From Hygrophila difformis (lineage: Eukaryota > Streptophyta > Magnoliopsida > Lamiales > Acanthaceae): a stretch of DNA of 64,000 nucleotides. The stretch spans positions 53,044,902 to 53,108,901 of the forward strand of contig JAOANR010000003.1 in NCBI GenBank assembly GCA_030278955.1. The letters run 5' to 3'. Position 1 is the first letter of the stretch, and each line of letters begins with the position of its first letter. The notes under the pieces are model-generated. The model did no database searches, was not told the DNA's origin, and worked only from the letters and a program-made list of their open reading frames with translations. The translations under genes were made by a program, and so were the position numbers. Below, one piece after another: positions 36,095 through 47,000 of this stretch.

Positions 36095-36380
36095 TGAAGG
36101 GTTTAGGTTTTAGGGTTTAGGATTTAGGGTTTAAGGGTTTAGGGTTTAGGTTTTAAGGGTTTAGGGTTGTAAAAGCTGATTATTAATAAATTATTTAGGG
36201 TTTAAGGGGCCAGGGTTAATGGCTTTAGGGTTTAGGGTTTAGTTTTAGGGTTTAAGGGTTTAGGTTCTAGGGTTTAGGTTTTAGAATTTCATAAAAAAAT
36301 TATTTAGGGTTTCATGGGTTCAGGGTCTAAGGGTTCAGGGTTTGAAGGGTTTAGGGTTTAAGGGTTAGGGTTTAGGGATT
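36095..36380. repeat. Telomere-like TTTAGGG repeats, degenerate
   Basis: Many TTTAGGG and variant units (TTTAAGGG, TTCAGGG, TTTTAGGG) lie in direct orientation, with short interruptions near 36170-36200 and 36285-36305. TTTAGGG is the usual plant telomere repeat. Here it is interstitial, within the MULE. Confidence 0.85.
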
Positions 36381-36402
36381 TAAAGTAATTTATTAAATTA
36401 CA

Positions 36403-36470
36403 GGCTTCGATCGGCCTTTTGACCCTTTGGTCGGACCGATCGAAACGTTTAAAAGCCGACCGAAGGGTTG
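36403..36470. repeat. Internal copy of the MULE terminal palindrome block
   Basis: GCTTCGATCGGCC, GGTCGGACCGATCGAAACG and AAGCCGACCGAAG repeat the text of the element's ends, 140 bp upstream of the Ulp1-like gene start. Confidence 0.85.
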
Positions 36471-36609
36471 ATTTAAAACACAAGCTGGGCCCTTCCTCAT
36501 TTCCACTTTCCCTTTCCCATTCTCGACTGAAACCCCCCAAACCCCGATCGAAATTTTCCCATTCCCCTTTCGAAATTATTATCGTTTTCCGGCCAATAAA
36601 CCACCGGAG

Positions 36610-39323
36610 ATGGAAGATCCGACGGCGGAGGAGATGGGAGACGCGGTGATTGACGACGGATCGGCTCTAGTGCTCGTCGTGGAAGGGAGTGCAGCGGCGC
36701 CGCCCTCGCCACGGCCGTCGCCACCTCCGCACGCCGATCCTGCGGCTGCCCGCCGGCAGCCCCGCCCCACTTCCGGCAACGACGCGGTTCGGGTGAGTCT
36801 TTCCCATCCCCACCCCTGATGCGCCATCCCCACCCCCAACCCTCGATCTGCTCTGCTCTGCTTTTTATTTTTTTAATTTTTTTTTAAAAGTTATATGGCT
36901 ATGTTTAAATTTAGTAGAGTTTTTAATTTGCAATTATGAAATAGAGATGATTATTGTGCTAATTAAAGATGATTATTGTGAGTATTTAAATTTTGTTAGG
37001 TTGTGAATTGTTAAATTTGGAATCAAAATTGCGAATTGTTAGGGTTGTAGACTTACGGGTATATAATTTGTTGTGTTGAATTTTCGAATTTATTTGATAA
37101 TTTGATGTATATGAATTTAATTGCTCATTTCTTGTAGTTGGGTATAATAAGTTAGGGTTCAGGGTTGTGGGATTAGGGTTTAGGGTTATAGAACTTATTC
37201 ATAAATAGATAATAAGAATTATAAATTTGAAATAATATTTATTTCAAAGTTTTTAAAAAATTAAATTTTATAGGGTTAATGGGTTTAGGGTTTAGGGTTG
37301 TGGGATTAGGGTTTATAGAACGTATCCATAAAGTTACAATAAGTATTATAAATTAAATATACTATTTATTTTAAAGTTTTAAAAAATTAAATTTTATAGG
37401 ATTTAGGGTTTAGGGTTTAGGGTTGTAGGGTTGTGGGATTAGGGTTTAGGTTTATAGAACTTATCCATAAATAGATAATAAGAATTATAAATTAAAAATA
37501 CTATTTATTTTAAAGTTTTAAAAAATTAAATTTTATAGGGTTTAGGGTTTAGGGTTGTAGGGTTGTGGGATAGGGTTTAGGGTTATAGAACTTATTCATA
37601 AATAGATAATAAGAATTATAAATTAAAAATAATATTTTTTTTTAAAGTTGTTAAAAATTAAATTTTATAGGGTTAATGGGTTTAGGGTTTAGGGTTGTAG
37701 AAATTATCCTTAAAGTTATAATAAGAATTATAAATTAAAAATACTATTTATTTTAAGTTTTTTAAAATTAAAATTTTATAGGGTTTAGGGTTGTGGGTTG
37801 TGGGATTAGGGTTTATTTAGGGTTATAGAACGTATCCATAAAGTTATAATAAGTATTATAAATTAAATATACTATTTATTTTGAAGTTTTAAAAATTAAA
37901 TTTTATAGGTTTAGGGTTTAGGGTTTAGGGTTGTAGGGTTGTGGGATTAGGGTTTTGGGTTATAGAACTTATCCATAAATAGATAATAAGAATTATAAAT
38001 TAAAAATACTATTTATTTTAAAGTTTTAAAAAATTAAATTTTATAGGGTTTAGGGTTGTAGGGTGTGGGATAGGGTTTAGGGTTATAGAACTTATTCATA
38101 AATAGATAATAAGCCTAAGAATTATAAATTAAAAATAATATTTATTTTAAAGTTGTTAAAAATTAAATTTTATAGGGTTAATGGGTTTAGGGTTTAAGGT
38201 TGTGGGATTAGGGTTTAGGGTTGTAGAAATTATCTGTAAAGTTATAATAAGAATTATAAATTAAAAATACTATTTATTTTAAAGTTTTTAAAAATTTAAA
38301 TTTTATAAGGTTTAGGGTTTAAAGTTTTTAAAAAATTAATTAGACCTTATTTATTTTGAAACCGCAGGGAGATTGGTGGTATGTTCGCCCCGAGGGACAG
38401 GGGTGCGCTCCGCACCTTATTATGTACTTTAGGAGCCTAGTTCTCCCGATCATAGTGCGTGAGTTGCAGGAGACAGACCCGGATGGATTAGCGGAGTTGA
38501 GGGCTTCATGTTTCTCATATCTAGACTATGCTTATTCAAAACTGCTGGGACGAGGTGGCTAACTAGCCATGTTTTGATGATAAGTCTGTTGCTCAGTTTC
38601 GGATGTATATTACGGGGCAGAAGCCCGCATGGGGTAGTCCTGCACGGCCCTGGTGGAGTATTGACGAGGTTCGTGTTAATAATAGCTGAACTTAATTATT
38701 CTTTCAATTTAGAGTATATATCGACCATCTAATTGTTGTGGTATGGGCTTTTTAACCCACGTGTTGATTTTTAATCAGTTGGTGTGCCCGTGGAACATAC
38801 GAGGCCACTGGGCTATGATTCGATTTTTGCTAAAGGAGCAGTGTTTCTACTTACACGATACTCTTCTACCGCCGAGGGCCCTGACAGATCCGATTAAGGA
38901 GTCGTTAAAAGATACACGTTCGCGGGAGCTCCAGCGATACAGGACACTATTTCCAGCGCTACTGCATGTTACCGGCTACCACGAGCATAGAGGAGATATG
39001 CCTATTGTACATCAGTGGAAAATAGCTCGGCCGAAGGACCACACAGTTTTCTTCCAGGATGATAGGTATTTTATTGGATTTTTATTTTATGCCTTCATGT
39101 GTATAATTATTATTTTAAAGATTTGTTGAACTTAAAGACTAACTGCAACAGCACCTCTTGCGGTCCGCTGGTTCTTCACACTGCATATTGTCTCCGCATG
39201 GGGACCTTCCCGTCATCGGCCAAGAAGTTGCATATCAAGGCACTTCGTTTCGATCAAGCGTGTTCAGTTTGGCGTTTCAGCATTGATGCTGATCCAGACG
39301 AGTTCTTCCCACAGTTATTGTGA
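36610..39323 (+). pseudogene. Ulp1-like (C48-type) cysteine protease gene of the MULE
   Basis: Exon 1 (36610-36792) begins MEDPTAEEMGDAVIDDG and is Ala/Pro-rich. Its donor GTGAGT pairs with CAG at 38365-38367, removing a 1.6-kb intron full of telomere-like repeats. Exon 2 begins at 38368 (GDWWYVRPEGQG, then MYFRSLVLPIIVREL). The protease-like part (about 38780-39323) shows RGHW (candidate His), YLHD (candidate Asp) and TSCGPLVLHTAYCLRMG (candidate Cys), the spacing expected of Ulp1 domains. Introns between 38670 and 38780 and near 39065-39150 are likely, and a frame change near 38565 may be decay. SUMO-protease-like domains are common passengers of plant MULEs; the role in transposition is unknown. 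Residue roles are inferred by pattern only. Confidence 0.68.
37141..38335. repeat. About 150-bp tandem repeats built on TTTAGGG, in the Ulp1-like intron
   Basis: Eight or more units combine GGGTTTAGGGTTGTGGGATT, AGGGTTTAGGGTTATAGAAC, TTATCCATAAATAGATAATA, AGAATTATAAATTAAAAATA and CTATTTATTTTAAAGTTTT. Units recur around 37150, 37270, 37400, 37540, 37670, 37780, 37905, 38040 and 38170. Telomere-like text has been amplified together with a 90-bp AT-rich partner. Confidence 0.88.
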
Positions 39324-39594
39324 TTGAGTTATTGTACGGACTACTACACATTTTCTTATTATTATGATCTGATCTACATATATCCATATTGTTGGTATTT
39401 TGTGATTATCGGCAGGATCTCATCTTACATTATGTTTCATGGTATGATATGATCTATATAGTGTCATATGATAACACAGATAAATAACAACTGCATTATA
39501 TCCAATATTCAAATAGATCAATATCCACCCGTCAATAGGTTCGACATTCCCAATGCTGACTGGGATAACACAAAGTTCCAAACTATATTTTCAA

Positions 39595-42405
39595 TTATTC
39601 AGATAGGTCAGAATATTCCCACTCCTCATTGGCATCATTCAGATTGGGGATTTCCTCAACACTGGGCAATTGACACCGTTTCACCGTGTGCCCTTCCTCA
39701 CTGCAACGACTACACCTCTTCTTCCTGCGTTGACGTAATTCAGATGGTTCATGTGGATCCACTGGTGCAGTGCACCTCCTCTCTTTGTGCCCGAACTTAC
39801 CACACCTACGACATCGCTGACGCCTTCCGGCACGAGAAGCTTTCTCGGTGGCGGATGGAATCCTGCTCTGTCTCGGTCGTCCTGCTTGCCTTGGGCATTT
39901 TGGTGTACCGCATTTGACGTCTGCTATTTCTCTAGGTATTTGCCAAACATCGGGGTGTTCCATTGGAAAGACTCGCTCACCCCACGCAGCAAGTAGTGTA
40001 TCACGCGTGTAAAAGGATGGCATGTAGTAGTTCAACTCCCCTCTAAAGGACCTGTACATAAAAAAATTGATAATTCGAAGTCAACATCGGACTAATCAAG
40101 CAAATAAAAAGTTGTAATATCTAACACATACTTGATTGCGGCAACAGCGTGGGCGCACGGGATGAGCATGGTCTGGAACAAAATGCACGTACACGTCCGA
40201 TCAATGCCAAGGTCCACGGTGTACGTCTTATTGTTTTGTTTCACGTGATACACATTTGGTTGGTTCGTTGCCCTGACAGGTAGCTTATCCCCACTTCCCT
40301 TGCTTTTAATAAACATACGTTCGCCCATTCTGTAAGAGGACCGGTGGTAAGTGCTGCCTCATTGTGTCTCTGTGTTAACCATTCACTCAGAACGGCACGG
40401 ATAACCTCGAATAGGGAGCAAATTGGTAGCCTCCTTGCCCACCGGAGCCGGCGGTTCATGCTCTCTACGATGTTCGTCGTCATCATGTCGTAGCGACGAA
40501 CGACGCAACGCACCTTAGCCCACTTCTCCGGTCCGATAACGTCCACAAGGTAGTGATACGCGCCAGGATAATGATCTTGCAACTTCTTCATATGTGGCTC
40601 GTACTCGGAGTTCTTAAAGGCATAGGCAGCTGCGGTGAATGAGTCAACCGCTGACTTCCCTCCGCTTTAATATTTTCGCTGAGAGGTGCACACAACACAG
40701 AACGTGATGCACCGTCGGCATGGCTTCATAAACTGCTCTCCTTATTGCCGGAGAACCATCGGAAACTATAAGCACATCGTTAGGAATGTCAAGGGCCCGT
40801 CTCAACTGTAGAAGAAACCATGTCCAGGATGGGACCGACTCGACTGCCCCTACACCGAAAGCCAGTGGGTATATCATATTGTTGCCATCCTTCGTCACGG
40901 CCGCAAATAAGATACCCTTGTAAGATCCTTTCAAGTGTGTGCCGTCTATTACAATGAACGGCGCATATGATTCCATCCTTTAATGGAAGCACCAAGCGTG
41001 AAGAAAGCATATTTGAAACGACCCTTTCTGTCCAACATGTAATCCGTAACAGTACCCGGGTTCTGCTGCTCCAGCATGTATAGGAATGATGTAACCATCT
41101 GGAACGAGGTATCGTGGTCCCCGAACAGCGATGCTATTATGTGTGCCCTAATTTTCCTAGCTAGGGCTACTAACACAGTGACACCCCTCTTCTTCAACGT
41201 AGCCTGAACGTGTACAGGTGTCAGTGTGCTCTCATCGAGCACTATTTCATCTCCGAGGAAGCGACCCAAATGTCTGGATGGGAGTGTGTTGGGTGGAGGA
41301 CGGTCTGGATTCACCGTGCAGGTATGTGGAATTAACTTGTACACAACCCACGTCGATCCACTGCCTCGCGCACGCAGCATAAATTTACAATCTTCCTCAC
41401 GACAACACACCCAATACCTGTGCGTGTCTGACTTAACCGTCTTCATGCCAGCTTTCTGTTCCACCAAATATTCAACAAGCTTCTTCTGTAGTCTCGCTTT
41501 ATCCCGAAGACTGACCCACGCGCTAGGATTCTATCAACTGAATCGTCCATGTACGGATCCACGTCTCGCTCGGGCAGATCAAAATGCGGTCGCGGAAGAT
41601 TCCACATTCCGCTGGTCATGTCGGGGACCACGAACGCTTCTTCAGTATTTTGCCAAAACGAATTCTGATCTCCATGCAACCCCCGCCCTCCACGCGTGTT
41701 TCGACCACGATTTTTGTTTTGTATGTCCCAAAAAAATTTGGCATATTTCTCGATCTTTCTCGTAATGACCGAAACCCTTCTTCTTCGCCGTAGTCTGGGT
41801 CGTCCGACTCGTCCGACTCATCGTCCATCGAAGATCGCCATTCTTCCTCTTCACTCTCCTCTACCTGATCCTCCTCTTCGGCGCCATCTTCTCCGATGCG
41901 CTCCCTTTCATTGGACTCCGGAGGTGGGATGTTTTCTGCTTGCCCTGCATTCCCCTACCCGTATTCATCTCCATACATGTTACTCCATCCTGCGTGCCCA
42001 CTCGTATATCCGGGTACATTTCCCATGTTGCTTGCACCGTACGCATTCTCCCCTCCGTTCAAAAACTCGCTGTTGTTTGCACCAACATTCGGATAATTGT
42101 AAAAGTTATGCATCGGTTGTTGCCCGAATATCGCCTCTGTCCAGCTTCCCGGCTGGATCGTGGGCACGAATGGATAATGGAATTGTTCGTTATAATTTGT
42201 AGACGGTTGTGGAACGTCTGTACCTAAAAAAAATTATTTAACATGTAACGATGACACGTATTAATATTCATTAACATGTAATGGCACCTCCCAAATAATC
42301 GAAATTAAGACTTATAGAAAAGCTTACGGTTCATGTCTTCCGGATCTCTATTACCAATGGTGAAATCGCCTTCGAACCAATTGGAACCGAACCAAGACGT
42401 TCCGT
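39595..42405 (-). pseudogene. mudrA-type MULE transposase, frameshifted, 5' end incomplete
   Basis: MudrA transposases bind the TIRs and cut and paste the element. Visible parts, reading downward, are: an exon 42405-42328 (GTSWFGSNWFEGDF), an acidic N-terminal exon from 42223 (ESEEEEWRSSMDDESDESDD), a MuDR DNA-binding-like segment (HRYWVCCREEDCKFMLRAR), the DDE core with IDGTHLKGSYKG (about 40940) and IVSDGSPAIRRAV (about 40770), a CCVHLS motif, a SWIM finger (CTCILFQTMLIPCAHAVAAIK, about 40180), and after an intron (about 40134-40049) two CCHC knuckles (CRRCGKFGHKERRC, CSRCSEEGHTVKRC). There is a stop near 41954, and frame changes near 41650, 41470, 40970, 40655 and 40325. The upstream exon with the start codon was not found. 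Confidence 0.88.
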
Positions 42406-43028
42406 CTAAAATAATACACCTGTCATCAATTTGATTCACAAAACTACCTTTAATAACAATAATCTAACAATAACTGTATACATTTGTTATTTTATTATAC
42501 CCAAAATTTTTAATATAACGAAATATGCTTATAATTACTTTAACATTTATAATTATAAATAACAATAATTTCAAATTAATTACAAACTAAATTAATCACC
42601 GTTTAATTTACTAAATTTAAACTTAATTAATCTACAAATTAAATTAAAATGCAAACAGAAAACTTTACTAACATTTGTGGTACATATATCATCGCATGTA
42701 CACTTCTTAAAACAAAATCTTTAGAGTATATTTCAAAACATAAACAAAAATAAACATTTCTTAATTATAAAAATAATTCGACCATAACTTACGCAATAGA
42801 AACTTAGAAACTTACGAGTTATCCAAAATGACACAGGATCCGGGCCTTTAAAGAATCACAGTAGCAATTCCAAGAAGCACAAAATATATTACCTAAATGC
42901 AACTTGAAGAAAGTAGTGGAGCAAAGAAAGAGATGAAGTTTCGTTTGTGAATCTAGATCTGAGATGCAACTTGAAGTATATTATTTGAGCTGTCCACCAA
43001 TAATTGAGTTGTCCCCAGCTGTCCACCA

Positions 43029-43290
43029 ATAATTGAGCTTCGATCGACTATTTAACATTTCGATCGGCCCGATCTATATAAAATGGATGACCGAAGTTCT
43101 ATTCTCATTTCTAGCTTCGGTCGGCCATTTATGCTTCGGTCGGCTATTTTAAACACGGACCGAAGGCCAATATAGCTGACCGAAGTCTCCTTAATTATGT
43201 TTAATTACGTTAATCAGCTACCCACTTCGGTTGGCCTTTAAGGTTTCGATCGGTCCGATCGAAGGCTTCGATCGAAGGATTTTTTTGACA
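43029..43290. repeat. Right terminal palindrome cluster of the MULE
   Basis: At least four TTCGATCGG or TTCGGTCGG blocks occur, including TTCGATCGG and CCGATCGAA arms around a T (43245-43263), in inverted orientation to the left end. Confidence 0.88.
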
Positions 43291-43362
43291 TTTCGGGCAG
43301 AAAAATTATCTTTTAAGCGGTGGGTGTATAAAAGTTTTTTACTAAATTTGACAGGGTACTGC

Positions 43363-44014
43363 GGTTTGCTTCCCTTAAACAAATGACAGTAGTACAAAAA
43401 ACATTCATTACAAAAAAAAAAAAAACATTCATTTTCTGTCCAATCACAATACCAATAAGTGAAAATCAGTAAACATAATAACAAAAAGTGCATTTTTCCC
43501 TTAATGGACATGAGTCTGACTCCCACAAAAAAAAAGGGTTGAGTAACATATAAAGGAATAATAAACTGCAGATGAATATTTAGGCTAAAAACCTTACTGA
43601 AAATTTGTAGAAGGATACAATTATTAGTAAAGACAATTCAAACACCTATATCAATTGATCGTGTAATTATGTGTCCCAAATCTCAATTAAAAGAACAAAA
43701 CAACAACAAATGCGCGCTTGGACCATATCTCATACGACTAATTTTTATAGAAATATAACCTAAAACTGCAAGAGACTACACGCAATCTGGGCTTTACCTC
43801 ACCCGCCACATAGAAATATAACCTAAAACTGCAAGAGACAACACACAATCTGCGTTTTACCTCACCCACCACATCAGTCGCTCAACTAGTCCATCGATCA
43901 TTGATTCACGACTTTATATGCAGCAGAAACTGCAGAAGCCAGCATACTGAATGACACCTCATATACATATGTGAATATGAAGTATTGAGCATATGATGTA
44001 TTGTGAAATCGGAT
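43363..44014. other. FAM91 3' flank with a 63-bp tandem duplication
   Basis: The FAM91 3' UTR must lie next to 44014. A 63-bp unit starting ATAGAAATATAACCTAAAAC is present twice (43747-43809, 43810-43872) with about six differences. No other gene is seen. Confidence 0.6.
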
Positions 44015-47000
44015 TCATGTTTTTTGTTTTCCTGCCAAAGCTGCGGATGCAGCAGAAGCCTCGGCTATTAATGATACAGGCTGTCGAGCCTGGAGGCAAG
44101 CGCCAATCTCAAAAGGGCGCAACTCAGATCCATCGAACAGCAGGTTAACTCCAGGAAGAACTACCTCTTTGCTGTCAGCATCATCAGGATCGCCTCTTGT
44201 ACTTCCTGTAGAATCATCAGACCTTGTGGCAACCTCATGAAGTGAACTAAGAGAGTATGATCTGTGGAATGATGTCAACCAAATGTCAATATATTGAGTT
44301 AATGGTGCATTTTTTAGAACTATAAACAAGCCAAATTTTAAAAATAAACGATGATGACTTGCAACATTTTGTTGAAACTATAGCAGATGCATCGTAAGTT
44401 ATTCAGGTCAGAAGAATTTATTTCATGTTTCTACGTTGCCCACAAACCCTCAAAGCCATTCATCAAAACACCAATGACCTGCAGCCGCAAGATAATTTTC
44501 GGGTAATGAGAGGGCCAACTATTTCTTCATGCTCATCAAAGGAACCTCAAGTTAAGACAAGATTTGGCTTATCCTGTATGCGACACCTAATTGTTAAATC
44601 TCTATACTGATGGGAACAGTCTCCATTGAGAGAACAGAAACCATGTAACTCAAGGTCTTCAAGATCTTTGTTCATACCTTCTTATATTTGGGTTCAGTCC
44701 TTACATTGAAGGCTCTACATGGTTATTTCTTCCATACACACTCACTTAAATAACTAAACTACATGTCATTAATAAAATATCTTAACATTTACGACATTTG
44801 AGTTTTCAAAGAACTGAAAGGCAAAATATTTTGAAAAAAGCATTAGAAAGACATGAACAGAGATGGTAAACCAACTAAGACACACCTTAAGACACTACCG
44901 TCAAAGCTCAAAACTTCAATTCGACTTCTCTGCCTGTTAGCAAGTTTTAACCTTTGGTTCTCACTTAAGGCTCCTGATATAGGAGACGAAGGATCTGCAA
45001 GTGGGTTCCATCTTCCACTTGCATAGGTCATTAGATGTCGGGATGAAATTCTTTCCTTTGTATGCTCTTTCTGGTAAAGAAGTCTTGCAGTCGGACCAGT
45101 TGCTTGGTAGTCTGCACAGATTTCGCGCAACCTTCTTCTTAAGTCCTGCATTGCTTCCTGGTGCTCATTCAATATGTCACTTTGAAGTAACTTTGAAGAA
45201 ATCACCCTTGTACATATACTTCTGCATAATTTAGGACTAAAAAGTGGAACGCCAAACTCTGCACTCAGCGGAACCCATTCATATTTCTCGTCATCAGGTG
45301 AAAATATCTCCGAGTCTCTCTCTTTAAACAACCTTAGTAGCCGAATATAACCAACTGTCCATAAATTCATTTTGTTTGAAATATCATGCAAAAGTGAATT
45401 TAACTTGGAACATTCCTGTCCACGTATTCCTAGTTCCTCCCCAATACATGCCATTGAACCATCACTGTTCTTCAAGGGCAGTGGAACATCCAAAGTTACA
45501 ACATTCCCATCATCATCAAGATCATGTCTGCTTAGAGGTTGAACCAACACAGAGGAGTATTTGAGAAGAGAATTTAAACAATGTAACAGTATGTTTCCTT
45601 TAACTAAATTTCCTTCCAGTTTTCCACCCAAACCCCCAATAGAAGACCCATCCCATGACCATATAAGGGCTTTCTCACAACCAGCTAACGGTGCGGGAAG
45701 CAATCTTAAACATTGCCCTTTTATCAGAACAACAGAAAGAGGTCCAATAGACAGAGCAGAATACATAACCAACTTCATCCATGGGGTCATAGCTGAATGA
45801 GATGGAGGACCAAAATGAATAGGACCCTTAGGGCCGGGCAACACAGAAGAATGAGGGAGCGGAATCATGGATACAATAATGTCATAATCACGGTGAAATA
45901 GACGATCCAAGGTAGCTGGAGCCAGAGCAGCCAAGCTTTCACAGCGAAGAATATCAACCCTATACTTCCTTTGCTTCTTCACTCCCTTTTCTCCTAATCC
46001 TTCAACAGAGTCCGGTTTTTCATCAATCTTGAAAATTACGCCTAATTTAGGATCATTGTATTTAGAATTGGATTCCTCAGATAAGGGCGTAGAGGAATTC
46101 TCATCAGCCATATTCCCAGTTTGAGGCTCGGCAGCACCATCCCCCAGATGATCTGATTGATCATAATCCCCATTTAATTCAGATTTACTCAATCCAGAAT
46201 CTCTAGGTTTATCATCATAAGACACGTCATCAATAGCTAAAGAATTGGCCTCCTCTTTGTTAGTTGATATTGATCCATTTCCAATGCTTTCATCAGCAGC
46301 AATCCCACCTGACGTTATGCATTCCAGGATACACCTCAGGCTGAAGGCATGATTAGCAAATTCCTGTAACTCTCCTTCAAATTTGGCCCCTTCAAGGGTG
46401 ATAAGATCTTTGCAAAGATCTGCAATGCTTCCATGACCTAGTTTTCCAGCTTCATAGAGCGTGACAGCATGGAATTTCAGACCTGTGATTTTGCATTTGT
46501 GAGAATAGAAGTCAATCCAGAGGACATACATATAAGTTACAAACAGAAGCTACATTAATCACTTAAAACCAATCCCAAATAATAATACTGCATTCTGAGT
46601 CTGAAAATTCCCCACCAGAACCCCATAATGCTTAAGCACGACATTAGATAATTTTACCCACCAGCTGCTCTTATAAAAGATTCTGCTAGATGAACGGTTG
46701 TATCAAAGGAATGTTACAGAACTTTTGAAGTATATCACGTACAACAAAAACAAAAAGGTTCCCTTGTCTGCAGAATCATGTACTACCACCTCCAGTATCA
46801 GTGCTTCAACTCCACTTAGCACTAGCAGATTGATAAATATGATTATAATCAAATTATTGATATTTTTCCCTATTCATAGGCATAAGAAAAATTATAGATT
46901 AAGAAAAAGTATTAAATTCAAAAGTCAATTCTTAAGTTATCATAATTTGAAAGGCAGATATTATGTAAAAATTTAAGGGGTTTTATATTTGATCCTTTAC

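Larger units (their letters stand above)
31868..43362. mobile_element. Large (about 11.5 kb) Mutator-like element with mudrA and Ulp1-like genes
   Basis: The inverted ends match over at least 130 bp. Left: AACTTTTCTACACCCACTGC, TTAAAAGATAACTTTTCTAC, CGAAATGAC, then TTCGGTCGG and TTCGATCGG words. Right (reverse strand): AACTTTTATACACCCACCGC, TTAAAAGATAATTTTTCTGC and so on. Inside, from the left, lie an AT-rich repeat field, a roughly 200-bp tandem array, an AAG run, telomere-like repeats, a plus-strand Ulp1-like gene and a minus-strand mudrA gene, tail to tail. MULEs with mudrA plus an Ulp1-like protease are known from plants (Kaonashi-type). Both genes are damaged here. Exact ends and the target duplication could not be fixed. 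Confidence 0.85.

Noticed and set aside
36610..39323. A host SUMO protease gene
   Set aside because: It lies inside the MULE between its terminal repeats, next to a mudrA gene, and is incomplete.
39468..39996. Plus-strand frames overlapping the mudrA 3' exon
   Set aside because: They lie antisense to the zinc-knuckle exon, which has clear CCHC motifs on the minus strand; the plus frames have no family resemblance.
41226..42227. Several plus-strand frames of 60-180 codons
   Set aside because: Shadows of the minus-strand mudrA N-terminal and DNA-binding regions.
45001..45800. Plus-strand frames inside 44886-46482
   Set aside because: Antisense to FAM91 exon 9, whose protein is continuous and recognisable.
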